From Lentilactobacillus kosonis (lineage in GTDB: Bacteria; Bacillota; Bacilli; Lactobacillales; Lactobacillaceae): DNA of 64,000 nucleotides. Shown here in pieces: positions 42,503 to 52,466 of the stretch. Under the pieces are notes generated by a model. It was given only the letters and a program-made list of their open reading frames with translations, had not been told where the DNA came from and made no database searches. The position numbers and the translations under genes are program-made. The number at the start of each line of letters is the position of its first letter. Position 1 is the first letter of the stretch. Location: the NCBI RefSeq assembly GCF_003864335.1, contig NZ_BEXA01000002.1, positions 62,001 to 126,000 on the forward strand, read 5' to 3'.

Positions 42503-42701
42503 TCACGGGATGATGCTGTGCTTATAAATGTTCAAACTAACAGGCGTATTTAGGAAACATCTTAATTGTGATCGTGCCAATTTTTCAGATTCTAAAGTCT
42601 TAATATAATTCAAATAATTACTGTCACTATTAAATAATATTTAGCAGCTTTGTATATGCTGGTGTTTCAAGACAATAACTATCTTGGTCAGAAGCATTCA
42701 C
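42503..42701 (-). other. Possible decayed or misread small gene
   Basis: Two minus-strand open stretches in different frames: 42701-42630 reads NASDQDSYCLETPAYTKLL, and 42640-42503 reads on as SNYLNYIKTLESEKLARSQ and ends LNIYKHSIIP. Removing one T near 42631-42634 would join them. I recognise no family. It may be a gene remnant, a small protein broken by a sequencing error, or chance. Confidence 0.25.
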
Positions 42702-42893
42702 ACTGGTTTAAGTTATTACTAATCCCAGTCTGATGGTGGCAGAGTCATTCACTAAAATAGTTTAGCGGGTAGCGAGTTAGAATTATATTAATTAATAGGA
42801 AGAAAAAAACAAATTTTGTATGGCATAGTATATAACTACATTCATACAATTAAACTTATTTGAGCAGTTGAATTAGTTTATAAATTTAGATAA

Positions 42894-42921
42894 CAAAAAA
42901 GCGAGGCATTTGCCTCGCTTC
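42894..42921 (-). terminator. tRNA-Arg terminator
   Basis: AAGCGAGGCA and TGCCTCGCTT form a 10-bp stem with a tiny loop and T6 on the minus strand, 45 bases past the tRNA. Confidence 0.93.
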
Positions 42922-42964
42922 CAACTATTACCAACATTCGTTAATAAATTCGATTAAATAATTA

Positions 42965-43036
42965 TGCGCCTGGAGGGAATCGAACCCCCATTTCAAGAAC
43001 CGGAATCTTACGTGCGATCCATTACACTACAGGCGC
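42965..43036 (-). tRNA. tRNA-Arg(CCG)
   Basis: Cloverleaf read on the minus strand: acceptor GCGCCTG/CAGGCGC, D stem GTGT/GCAC, anticodon stem TAAGA/TCTTG with loop TTCCGGT (anticodon CCG, reads CGG), and T arm GGGGG-TTCGATT-CCCTC. Discriminator A; CCA is not encoded. Its own terminator lies downstream. Confidence 0.95.
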
Positions 43037-43116
43037 AATGCAACTACAACTTAATAATATACATAAAAATCATGCATTTCTCAAGAAGAAAAACCGGAAA
43101 AAAAATAAATTTCATG

Positions 43117-43130
43117 TGAAAACGGTTACA
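43117..43130 (+). promoter_or_regulatory. cre site (CcpA) upstream of gap
   Basis: TGAAAACGGTTACA fits the cre consensus TGNAANCGNNNNCA at every fixed position. It is centred about 55 bases before the start predicted for the promoter at 43144, a spacing seen in CcpA-activated genes. Confidence 0.7.
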
Positions 43131-43143
43131 AGATCGTAAGTCA

Positions 43144-43171
43144 TTGCATTCCATTCAACGTCTGATATACT
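43144..43171 (+). promoter_or_regulatory. Probable gap promoter
   Basis: TTGCAT (43144-43149), 16 bases, TATACT (43166-43171). It would give a leader of about 155 bases containing the 12-bp direct repeats. A second candidate (TTGTAC, 17 bases, TACTAT at about 43264-43292) overlaps those repeats. Confidence 0.55.
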
Positions 43172-43246
43172 GTTGATTGGAATAAATTGTGGATGTCCTT
43201 TTAATTGAATTTTTTTCACAAAGAGGTACTGACAATGTTCTGTTTT

Positions 43247-43290
43247 AGTGGTACGATTAACTTTGTACAGTGGTACGATTTATTGTACTA
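43247..43290 (+). repeat. Tandem 12-bp operator-like repeat before gap
   Basis: AGTGGTACGATT occurs exactly at 43247-43258 and 43269-43280, a period of 22 bp (two helical turns). Each copy is followed by a TTGTAC (the first) or TTGTAC-like (the second) half, 10 and 8 bases after GGTAC. A third GGTAC lies at 43225. The layout recalls the CggR operator (tandem GGGAC-N-TGTC units) downstream of the cggR-gapA promoter in Bacillus. Confidence 0.6.
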
Positions 43291-43333
43291 TATTTAAAAT
43301 TTTTCTTGATTTCCTAAAGGAGGAAAATACAGT

Positions 43334-44344
43334 ATGACTGTAAAGATTGGTATTAATGGTTTTGGCCGTATTGGTCGTTTGGCATTCAAACGTATTCACG
43401 AATTGCACTCAGACGAAATTGAAGTTGTTGCAATCAACGATTTAACTACACCTGACATGTTGGCATACCTTTTGAAGTATGACTCAACTCATGGTCGTTT
43501 TGACGGCGAAGTTTCATCAACTGACAAGGGTATTGTTGTTGATGGTAAGGAAATTCCTGTTTACGCTGAAAGAAACGCTGCTGACCTACAATGGGTTAAG
43601 AATGATGGTGTTGACTACGTTCTTGAATGTACTGGTTTTTACACTTCAAAAGAAAAGTCACAAGCACATATCGACGCTGGTGCAAAACGTGTCTTGATTT
43701 CAGCTCCTGCTGGTCCTATCAAGACTGTTGTTCCTGGTGTTAACTTGGATATCTTGGACTCAGATGACGTTATCGTTTCTGCTGGTTCATGTACCACTAA
43801 CTGTTTAGCACCTATGGCTTACTTCATGAACGAAGAATTCGGTATTCAAGCTGGTACTATGACTACTGTTCATGCTTTCACTGCTTCACAACAAATCCTT
43901 GATGGTCCTAAGTCAAAGAAGAAGCGTGTTAACAGAACTGCTAGTGCTAACACTATTCCTCATTCAACTGGTGCTGCTAAAGCTATCGGTTTAGTTATTC
44001 CAGAACTTGATGGTAAGCTTCAAGGACACGCACAACGTGTTGGTGTTGTTGATGGTTCATTAACTGAATTAACTACTATCCTTGACAAAAAGGTTACTGC
44101 TGAAGAAGTTAACGAAGCAATTAAGAAGCATACTGTTGATAACCCTGCATTTGGTTGGAACGAAGATGAAATCGTATCATCAGATATTATTGATGACGAT
44201 CACGGTTCAGTATTTGACCCAACTCAAACAGAAGTTACTACTGCCGGCGATGCTCAATTAGTTAAGACTGTTGCTTGGTACGATAACGAATGGGGCTTCA
44301 CTTGTAACATGGTTCGTACTTTATTGAAGTTTGCTACTCTTTAA
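43334..44344 (+). CDS. gap: Glyceraldehyde-3-phosphate dehydrogenase
   Basis: NAD-dependent glycolytic enzyme converting glyceraldehyde-3-phosphate to 1,3-bisphosphoglycerate. Rossmann motif [12 protein letters not shown] at the start, catalytic Cys153 in [12 protein letters not shown], and the [12 protein letters not shown] block at the end. 336 residues, intact. RBS AAAGGAGG. First gene of the glycolytic cluster; cggR, usual in front of it, is absent. A hairpin separates it from pgk. Confidence 0.97.
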   Translation: MTVKIGINGFGRIGRLAFKRIHELHSDEIEVVAINDLTTPDMLAYLLKYDSTHGRFDGEVSSTDKGIVVDGKEIPVYAERNAADLQWVKNDGVDYVLECTGFYTSKEKSQAHIDAGAKRVLISAPAGPIKTVVPGVNLDILDSDDVIVSAGSCTTNCLAPMAYFMNEEFGIQAGTMTTVHAFTASQQILDGPKSKKKRVNRTASANTIPHSTGAAKAIGLVIPELDGKLQGHAQRVGVVDGSLTELTTILDKKVTAEEVNEAIKKHTVDNPAFGWNEDEIVSSDIIDDDHGSVFDPTQTEVTTAGDAQLVKTVAWYDNEWGFTCNMVRTLLKFATL

Positions 44345-44363
44345 TAAATAGTTGTACAATATT

Positions 44364-44392
44364 AACGGAGGAGAACTTCTTCTCCGTTTTTT
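44364..44392 (+). terminator. Hairpin between gap and pgk
   Basis: AACGGAGGAGAA pairs with TTCTCCGTT, followed by T6. It probably ends or trims most gap transcripts. Confidence 0.82.
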
Positions 44393-44435
44393 ATTACCTA
44401 ACAAAAATAATTTATAAAATCAGGAGGTTACTCAA

Positions 44436-45650
44436 TTGGCAAAACTTACAGTTTCTGACCTTGAACTTGAAGGCAAAAAGGTACTAATGCGGGTTGATTT
44501 TAACGTTCCAATTAAAGACGGTGTTATTGGTGACGATAACCGTATTCAAGCTGCATTACCAACAATTAACTTTGTATTAGATCATGGTGGAAAGGCAATT
44601 TTGTTCTCTCACCTTGGCCGTATCAAAAAGGAAGATGACAAGAAGGATCTTTCAATGCGTCCAGTTGCTGAAAGACTTTCAAACTTGTTAAATAAGCCTG
44701 TTATCTTCGTACCTGTTACCGAGGGTGCCCAACTTGAAGACGCCATTGCAAAAATGGACAACGGTAGTGTTCTTTTATTTGAAAACACTCGTTTTGAAGA
44801 TGTTGTTAACGGTGAATATGTAAAGCGTGAATCTGGTAACGATCCTAAATTAGGTGAATACTGGGCTTCATTAGGTGATGAATTTGTAAACGATGCCTTT
44901 GGTACTGCTCACAGATCACATGCCTCAAACGCTGGTATTGCTGAAGCAATGCATAAATCAGGAAAACCAGTTGCTGCTGGTTTCTTGATGGAAAAAGAAA
45001 TTCAATTCTTAGGTGAAGCTGTTAATGCACCAAAACGTCCATTTGTTGCTATTTTGGGTGGTGCTAAGGTTTCTGATAAGATCGGTGTTATCGATAACTT
45101 ACTTGATAAAGCTGACAAAATCATTATCGGTGGTGGAATGACTTACACATTCTACGCTGCTAAGGGTATTAAAATTGGTAACTCACTTGTTGAAGAGGAC
45201 AAGATTGATGTTGCTAAGAGTATCTTAGAAAAGGGTGGCGACAAGATCGTTCTCCCTTCTGATAATGTTGTTGCTACAAGCTTCAGCAACGATGCTGATC
45301 ACAAAGTCGTTGAAGGCGATATTGATGATGGTTGGATGGCTTTAGACATTGGTCCTAAGTCAGTTGAAGAATTTAAGGCAGTTCTTAAAGATGCTAAGAC
45401 AGTTGTTTGGAATGGACCTATGGGTGTATTCGAAATGTCTAACTTTGCTAAGGGAACCCTTGAAATTGGTGAATACCTTGGTAGCTTAACTGATGCTACT
45501 ACAATTGTTGGTGGTGGTGATTCAACTGCTGCTGTTAAGCAATTGGGAGTTTCTGACAAGTTGACACATATCTCAACTGGTGGTGGAGCTTCACTTGAAT
45601 ACCTTGAAGGTAAGACACTTCCTGGTATCGCTGCAATTGACAACAAATAA
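44436..45650 (+). CDS. pgk: Phosphoglycerate kinase
   Basis: Transfers phosphate from 1,3-bisphosphoglycerate to [14 protein letters not shown] near residue 20, LFSHLGR near 58, ENTRFED near 112, [14 protein letters not shown] near 205 and the nucleotide-site GGGDSTAAV near 355 are all standard. 404 residues. TTG 44436 is the start, 9 bases after CAGGAGG. Followed by a terminator. Confidence 0.97.
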   Translation: MAKLTVSDLELEGKKVLMRVDFNVPIKDGVIGDDNRIQAALPTINFVLDHGGKAILFSHLGRIKKEDDKKDLSMRPVAERLSNLLNKPVIFVPVTEGAQLEDAIAKMDNGSVLLFENTRFEDVVNGEYVKRESGNDPKLGEYWASLGDEFVNDAFGTAHRSHASNAGIAEAMHKSGKPVAAGFLMEKEIQFLGEAVNAPKRPFVAILGGAKVSDKIGVIDNLLDKADKIIIGGGMTYTFYAAKGIKIGNSLVEEDKIDVAKSILEKGGDKIVLPSDNVVATSFSNDADHKVVEGDIDDGWMALDIGPKSVEEFKAVLKDAKTVVWNGPMGVFEMSNFAKGTLEIGEYLGSLTDATTIVGGGDSTAAVKQLGVSDKLTHISTGGGASLEYLEGKTLPGIAAIDNK

Positions 45651-45657
45651 TCATGGA

Positions 45658-45688
45658 AAAGCTTAGCAATTTTGCTGAGCTTTTTTTG
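45658..45688 (+). terminator. Terminator after pgk
   Basis: AAAGCTTAGCAA pairs with TTGCTGAGCTTT, followed by T7. Confidence 0.9.
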
Positions 45689-45781
45689 TTAAATAAAAAA
45701 TTGGTATATGTTTATTGGTGGCTTTGATAGCAAATATTAGGTACAATAGCAGTAACTAATGTATAAGGGACTGATCGTGTA

Positions 45782-46540
45782 ATGAGAACACCGTTTATTG
45801 CGGGAAATTGGAAAATGAATCTTTCCGTCAAAGAAGCAGTTGATTTTTTACATCAATTATCTGGCAAATTGCCAGATCCTTCGGATACGGAAACGGCAAT
45901 TGCGGCATCACCACTTTTTTTGGAGAGCATGGTTGAAAATAGTGATGATTTACCACTGATAATTGCTGCAGAAAATTGTTTTTATGAAGATACTGGAGCT
46001 TATACTGGAGAAACGAGCCCATTAGCTTTAGCCAAAATGGGTGTCACGCATGTGATCATTGGTCATTCAGAACGCCGTAAGTATTTCAAAGAAACTGATG
46101 ATATTATCAACAAAAAGGTCCATGCAGTCTTTCGAAATGGTTTGACCCCAATCGTTTGTTGTGATGAAACTATGAGTCGACGTGAATCTCCAGACAGAAT
46201 TTCTTGGGTAGTTAGCCAAGTAACTAATGCACTTAAAGGAGTCACTGAAGAACAGGCTCGTTCAATTATTGTTGCTTATGAACCAAGCTGGGCAATTGGA
46301 AGCGGTAATATCGCTAGTGCATCAGAAGCTGAAGAGGGATGTTATCTAATTCGGCAAACAATTGCTGACTTGTATTCTGACGATCTGGCCAATGATGTTC
46401 GAGTTTTATATGGTGGTAGTGTTAATGATGAAAATGCAGCTGATATTTTGGATCAGAATGACATTGACGGCGTTTTAGCCGGCGGTGCTAGCTTGAAACC
46501 GGAGTCATTTTTAAATTTAGCCAACTTTCTTAAAAAATAG
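45782..46540 (+). CDS. tpiA: Triosephosphate isomerase
   Basis: Interconverts dihydroxyacetone phosphate and glyceraldehyde-3-phosphate. NWKMN with catalytic Lys near residue 12, HSERR with catalytic His near 95, [11 protein letters not shown] with catalytic Glu near 168, and the phosphate loops YGGSV and AGGAS. 252 residues. The ribosome site is weak (GGGACTGATC), unlike its strong neighbours, so translation is likely less efficient. TACAAT at about 45743 may be the -10 of its own promoter. Confidence 0.97.
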   Translation: MRTPFIAGNWKMNLSVKEAVDFLHQLSGKLPDPSDTETAIAASPLFLESMVENSDDLPLIIAAENCFYEDTGAYTGETSPLALAKMGVTHVIIGHSERRKYFKETDDIINKKVHAVFRNGLTPIVCCDETMSRRESPDRISWVVSQVTNALKGVTEEQARSIIVAYEPSWAIGSGNIASASEAEEGCYLIRQTIADLYSDDLANDVRVLYGGSVNDENAADILDQNDIDGVLAGGASLKPESFLNLANFLKK

Positions 46541-46563
46541 TGAGATAGTTAAGAATTTTTATA

Positions 46564-47965
<1,402 letters not shown>

Positions 47966-47970
47966 TAATA

Positions 47971-48000
47971 AAAAAAGTCGTCTTATGACGGCTTTTTTTA
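47971..48000 (+). terminator. Terminator after eno
   Basis: AAGTCGTC pairs with GACGGCTT (one G-U), followed by T7. Confidence 0.85.
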
Positions 48001-48015
48001 TTTAAAAAATAAATC

Positions 48016-48063
48016 ACCTCCATTTGCGTATTTAACAATTGAATACACAAATGGAGGTTTTTT
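48016..48063 (+). promoter_or_regulatory. Terminator-like hairpin sequestering the ribosome site of the surface protein gene
   Basis: ACCTCCATTTG (48016-48026) pairs with CAAATGGAGGT (48048-48058), and after a C-A mismatch GTATT pairs with AATAC, around a 9-base loop. T6 follows (48058-48063), then ATG at 48065. The only Shine-Dalgarno, GGAGG (48053-48057), lies inside the 3' arm, so the folded RNA would both stop transcription and hide the ribosome site. Confidence 0.75.
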
Positions 48064-48064
48064 A

Positions 48065-49700
48065 ATGAAAAAATTTGCAATAATGTCAGTTGGAATTATG
48101 TCGATGTCGCTGGTCATGTCAAATGTCCAACCAATTTTGGCTGATACGAATTACTCTGAGTCACAAGCTAATAACGAATCTAACTTGCAAGTTAGGTGGG
48201 ATAGTCGTTACTTTGTTGTTAATACAGACGGAACGCAGGAACTTGTTAAGCAAGTACTAAACGACAGTTCGATTAAAACTCGCCTTGGTGGGATGGTCAT
48301 CCCGACTTCAGAAAATTCCGGTGGTTGGATTTTACTTAATGATGATCCAATCAAGGCAACTAAAAAGGATGGTCAATTTGTAATTGTTCCCCGTAATCTA
48401 ACGCAGCCCAAGGCTAGCGTTACCCTTAAATTGGTTGATGATTCAGGAAATGAAATTGCAAAACCAATTGTGCTAACTAAGGCATCTGTAAAGGGAAAAT
48501 TAATTTTACCTCCTGAAACACAAATCGATGGGTATGCGTTAACTAATCGAGAAAAATTACCGACTAACGTTGATGAAGATAAGATTGAACTAACGTTAGT
48601 TTATAAAAACATCAAAGACGATCATGATGTGACTGACAAAGATGAGTCTGATGATATTAAACCGGAAAATCCGGATCGTGATTCTTCAGTAGTTGAAAAT
48701 GATGATTACCAATCAGCTAAGGATAAGGACGAAGAAACCCAAACGAATATTTCGAACGAAACAAAGAGTGAAGAGGTTCAAGTTGATGCAGGTAAATCTG
48801 GAGAATCGACTACTACGCAAACTGATGAATCAGAGCTAAAAGATGTAGACACCCAAGCTGATACCACCATTGAAACTACTATTGAGGGTACACAAATCAA
48901 CGACGTTAACCTTGGCGATGCCGTGACGCAAACGGATTTAATTAATTCCAAGGATGAATCCAATCAAGCAGAAATCACCAAAAATTCAGTTGATGGATCA
49001 AATCAAACTGATGATTGGACAACTCAAAATCGAGGAACGCAAACTAACAGTAATGTAGATAGCAATGTATCCGTTGATCCCGTTTCAAGCAAAGATGTTA
49101 TTAATAATAAGGTTCCAGTTGGTCAAGCAAACGTTAAGAATGCCGAGTATCAAGTAACCGGTAAGACCGTTCAAGGAAAAATTCTGTTTAGTCGGGTGAT
49201 TAATTCCACTAGTCAAGGTAATCACTTAGAATTTAATGTACCAGGATATGTAATTTTAAGTAGCGAGTTTAAAAACAATGAATTAACACTAAATTACGTA
49301 CCAAAACCAATTAATATTTTAGTAACAGCTTTAGATGAGCAAGGTAAGTCCTTATATCAATCGAGATTTACTTCAGTGTTTGGAAGTAAATTTAAATATA
49401 CTCCAGTTCAAATTTCTGGATACAAATCGCTTGATTCAACGATTGATAAATTTTTGTCAGCTGATGATTTAGTTGAATATCAAGTTCATTATCAAAAATT
49501 ACAAAAGTTAAATACCAAAAAAACAGCAAAGGAGAAAAAGACAAAAGTCAGTTAAACGGACCACAAAAAGGGCTAAAAAGAACACAGAGAGGGTTAAGAA
49601 ATCACCTAAGAAGAAAAAGGCGAAATTATCCAAGACTACAAAAAAACGAGTAACTGCAAAAAGAGTTAATAGTAAAGTCGTACGACATGCAATTCATTAG
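48065..49700 (+). CDS. Secreted MucBP-like surface protein with basic C-terminal tail (frameshifted)
   Basis: Exported protein with a signal peptide (MKKFAIMSVGIMSMSLVM, cleavage likely after ILA near residue 27). A MucBP-like module spans about residues 115-190 (LKLVDDSGNEIAKPI, DGYALTNREKLPTNV). Residues about 190-345 are acidic, rich in Asp, Glu, Asn, Thr and Gln with recurring TQT/TQTD. A second beta-rich, MucBP-like region follows (about 355-480). An extra A in the A5 run at 49535-49539 stops the frame at 49555; removing it extends the protein to 544 residues with about 28 Lys/Arg in the last 61. There is no LPXTG motif or membrane anchor, so attachment through charge to the anionic wall is plausible. 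Follows eno. Confidence 0.75.
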
Positions 49701-49775
49701 TGTCTGAAATTTCCGAATTAACACTAGATGCCTGTGGTAATATAGTTTAGGAGACTATGTAAAGGGATGAATTTA

Positions 49776-51302
49776 GTGCGAATTCATATTAATTGTAATA
49801 GAAGTCAAATCAAGTTAATCGGTAGTGGTTTAATTATTGGCGTGTTGGTTGGTGCCGTGGTGGCTACCTTTAGATTTTTAATTGAACGCCTTCAGTCAGT
49901 CTTTGAATTCATTTTTAATCAAGGCAAGACCAGCTTGATGTGGTTAGGTTTAGGAATCGGATTATTTATACTAATTGCAATCGTTAATGATTTGCTTTTG
50001 AAATCTCATCCAGAAATTAAGGGGTCAGGAATTCCTCAAGTTGAAGGTCAGTTAATGGGACTAATCGATTATTCATTTTGGCCAGCGTTATGGCGAAAAT
50101 TTATTGGTGGAGTGTTATCGATTGGAAGTGGCTTGTTTCTTGGTCGAGAGGGTCCATCTATTCAATTGGGATCAACTATTGGTCAGGGGGTTGCTAAGTG
50201 GACGAATCAGATAGGTATCAATAGGAAAGTGTTGATTTCTAGCGGGGCAGCAGCTGGATTAAGTGCGGCCTTTAATGCACCAATTGCTAGTACGCTGTTT
50301 GTTTTGGAAGAAATCTATCATAACTTTTCAACTAACATCTGGCTGATTTGTTTAACCGCCTCGATCTCTGCTGATTGTATTGCGACATATATTTTTGGCT
50401 TGAAGCCAGTTTTATTTATGTCAAGCACATCATTACCAATTAAATTTTTTGGTTGGGTACTTCCGTTAGCGCTACTACTGGGTATATTTGGTCGAATATA
50501 CCAGTTAATGTTACTGAATGTTGATAAGCTATATGCTAAGATCAAAATAATACCACGGTCGTTTAGCGGCGTTATTTCATTAGCATTATTAATTCCGATA
50601 ATGATGGAATTACCAATTATTATTGGTGGTGGAAGCAAATTGATTTTGTCGCTACAGTATTTAAAATATTCTCTTACGTCGTTAGTCGTCTTTTTCATAA
50701 TTCGCCTAATCTTCTCTGTATTTACGTATGGTAGTGGTTTGCCAGGAGGAATATTCTTACCTATGTTGTGTCTGGGAGCTTTGTTAGGAGCCGCTTATGG
50801 AACGATAATGGTCAACTTACACTTCATCCCAGCAATTTACTTTCCATCGTTTGTAATCATGGGAATGGCTGGATATTTTTCTTGTGTTAGTAAGGCTCCA
50901 TTTACTGCAATTCTATTGATTACCGAAATGGTTGGTACACTTTCTCACTTACTAGGTTTGGCATCGGTGGCGCTATTGGCTTACTTAGTTGTTGATCTAC
51001 TGGGTGGTAAGCCGATTTATCATTCATTATTGTTGAAAATGCTTGGCAAGGATGAAAACAAGACAGAATCAATGTTATTTGATTCGATTGAAACGGTGTT
51101 TGTTGGTTCTGAAGCGGACGGCAAAGCGATTAAGCAACTTAAATGGCCTAATGGTTCATTATTAATTAAAATTAACCGCCATGGTGATGAGATTATTCCG
51201 TCAGGTGATATAATATTGAATGCAGGAGATGTGTTAATTATTAGAATTACTGGTAATAAGCGTCAGCAGGCGATTCATAGTATTCATATGTTGACTAGAT
51301 AA
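49776..51302 (+). CDS. ClC-type chloride/fluoride transporter with TrkA-C domain
   Basis: Ten or more hydrophobic helices with the ClC selectivity motifs GSGIPQVE near residue 85, GREGPSIQLG (gating Glu present) near 125 and GSGLPGGIFLP near 320, then a C-terminal RCK_C/TrkA-C regulatory domain (about 430-508). The external gating Glu and the Glu pair in VLEEIYH suggest an H+-coupled antiporter rather than a channel. GTG 49776 is 11 bases from AAAGGG; ATG 49767 is in frame but sits against the ribosome site. Ion specificity is not settled by sequence. Confidence 0.85.
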   Translation: MRIHINCNRSQIKLIGSGLIIGVLVGAVVATFRFLIERLQSVFEFIFNQGKTSLMWLGLGIGLFILIAIVNDLLLKSHPEIKGSGIPQVEGQLMGLIDYSFWPALWRKFIGGVLSIGSGLFLGREGPSIQLGSTIGQGVAKWTNQIGINRKVLISSGAAAGLSAAFNAPIASTLFVLEEIYHNFSTNIWLICLTASISADCIATYIFGLKPVLFMSSTSLPIKFFGWVLPLALLLGIFGRIYQLMLLNVDKLYAKIKIIPRSFSGVISLALLIPIMMELPIIIGGGSKLILSLQYLKYSLTSLVVFFIIRLIFSVFTYGSGLPGGIFLPMLCLGALLGAAYGTIMVNLHFIPAIYFPSFVIMGMAGYFSCVSKAPFTAILLITEMVGTLSHLLGLASVALLAYLVVDLLGGKPIYHSLLLKMLGKDENKTESMLFDSIETVFVGSEADGKAIKQLKWPNGSLLIKINRHGDEIIPSGDIILNAGDVLIIRITGNKRQQAIHSIHMLTR

Positions 51303-51387
51303 TCAATGTTTTGCTAGCATATTTATGCTGATTATGATAATGTAGTATGAGTACTATAAGCCGATTGAATTGGTAGGAGGCTATCAC

Positions 51388-51624
51388 GTGTATAATTTTT
51401 TATTAACACTATTGATAATTGATTGTATCTTAATTACAATTGCTGTTTTGATGCAACCATCGAAGACAAATGATGCAATGTCAGCATTAACTGGTGGTGC
51501 AGATGATTTGTTTGCTAAGCAAAAGCCTCGTGGCTTTGAAGCTTTCATGCAAAGAACCACTTTGGTTTTAGGCATTATTTTCTTTGCACTTTCACTAGCT
51601 CTAGCGTGGTTTTCATCACACTAG
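51388..51624 (+). CDS. secG: Preprotein translocase subunit SecG
   Basis: Small SecYEG subunit with two membrane helices (about residues 2-22 and 55-75) flanking a hydrophilic loop rich in Ala, Gly and Ser, LTGGADDLFAKQKPRGFEAFM, which contains the SecG-type glycine pair. 78 residues from GTG 51388, 7 bases after GGAGG. Followed by esterase, rnr and smpB, the standard secG-yvaK-rnr-smpB order. Confidence 0.93.
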   Translation: MYNFLLTLLIIDCILITIAVLMQPSKTNDAMSALTGGADDLFAKQKPRGFEAFMQRTTLVLGIIFFALSLALAWFSSH

Positions 51625-51658
51625 AAAATTCCTCCTGTTTAAATGCAGGGGGATTTTT
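51625..51658 (+). terminator. Terminator after secG
   Basis: AAATTCCTCCTG pairs with CAGGGGGATTT (small mismatch), followed by a T run. Confidence 0.8.
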
Positions 51659-51696
51659 ATTATAATTACGGTAAATGGTAATTGGGGATGAAATAA

Positions 51697-52440
51697 ATGG
51701 CTCAACCAGGAACATTTTATTTTGATCATGGTAATAAGGCGATTATTTTGCTTCATGCTTTTGCTAGTGGACCTGTTGATGTTAGACTATTAGCACGCCG
51801 ACTTGAAAATGAAGATTATTCGATTTATGCGCCAATATTTACTGGTCATGGTACCGATGACTTTACGGATATCATTACTAGTGGCTCGCCGGCTGTATGG
51901 TGGCAAGATGTCGTTGATGCAATTAATTTTGTTAAGTCTAAAGGAAAAACCGAAATTAGTATTTTTGGGATTTCTTTGGGCGGAATCTTTGCTGCTAAGT
52001 CTTTGGAAGAGTATCCTGAACTAGTCGGTGGTGGTTCATTTGGGTCGCCTATTGTCCGTAATGGTCGTTCAAATAATGTTAGAGCGACATTTTTACAAAT
52101 GGCTATTACTAATTACCGGCGTTTTAAAGTAGATGAAGAGACAATAAAGACTAAAGTGCAGTGGCTTGATGATAATATCGACCCGTTACTAAGTGAAATT
52201 AATGATTTTGCTAATGGGGTAGCGGAGGACCTTGCAAAGATTCATCAGCCATACTTTATTGGTCAAGGGTTAGCAGATGAAATGGTTGATTCACAGAGTG
52301 GCCAGAGAATTAAGGCTAAGTTAGTTAATAGTCAGGTGGCTTTTCATGAATATTCTGATGCTAGTCACATGATTACGGTTAATTCTGCTCACACGGAATT
52401 AGAAACCGATTTAAAGTCGTTTTTAAATAGAATATACTAA
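51697..52440 (+). CDS. Alpha/beta-hydrolase carboxylesterase (Est/YvaK-like)
   Basis: Serine esterase of 247 residues. Oxyanion region LLHAFASGPVDVRLLARRL, nucleophile Ser in FGISLGGIFAAKSL near residue 93, Asp in GLADEMVD near 193 and His in SDASHMITVNSAHTE near 222 make a complete triad. Related enzymes hydrolyse short-chain monoacyl esters. ATG follows a weak GGGGATG site. Placed between secG and rnr, as in Bacillus yvaK. Confidence 0.9.
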   Translation: MAQPGTFYFDHGNKAIILLHAFASGPVDVRLLARRLENEDYSIYAPIFTGHGTDDFTDIITSGSPAVWWQDVVDAINFVKSKGKTEISIFGISLGGIFAAKSLEEYPELVGGGSFGSPIVRNGRSNNVRATFLQMAITNYRRFKVDEETIKTKVQWLDDNIDPLLSEINDFANGVAEDLAKIHQPYFIGQGLADEMVDSQSGQRIKAKLVNSQVAFHEYSDASHMITVNSAHTELETDLKSFLNRIY

Positions 52441-52466
52441 AATTAAAGTAAATTGAGGAATAAATT

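Larger units (their letters stand above)
42222..42960. other. Intergenic island between the polymerase operon and tRNA-Arg
   Basis: No convincing gene is visible in about 740 bases. It holds an inverted repeat CGCACT/AGTGCG (42307-42333), an orphan minus-strand terminator (42357-42384), an inverted repeat CTATTG/CAATAG (42440-42474) enclosing two copies of ATTGCTTGA 16 bases apart, and two short open stretches on the minus strand (42503-42701). In many lactobacilli a cggR regulator gene precedes gap in this position; no remnant of it is recognisable. Confidence 0.6.

Noticed and set aside
48690-49110. CRISPR or tandem DNA repeat inside the surface protein gene
   Set aside because: Only short degenerate TQT/TQTD peptide repeats; no regular DNA unit or spacers.
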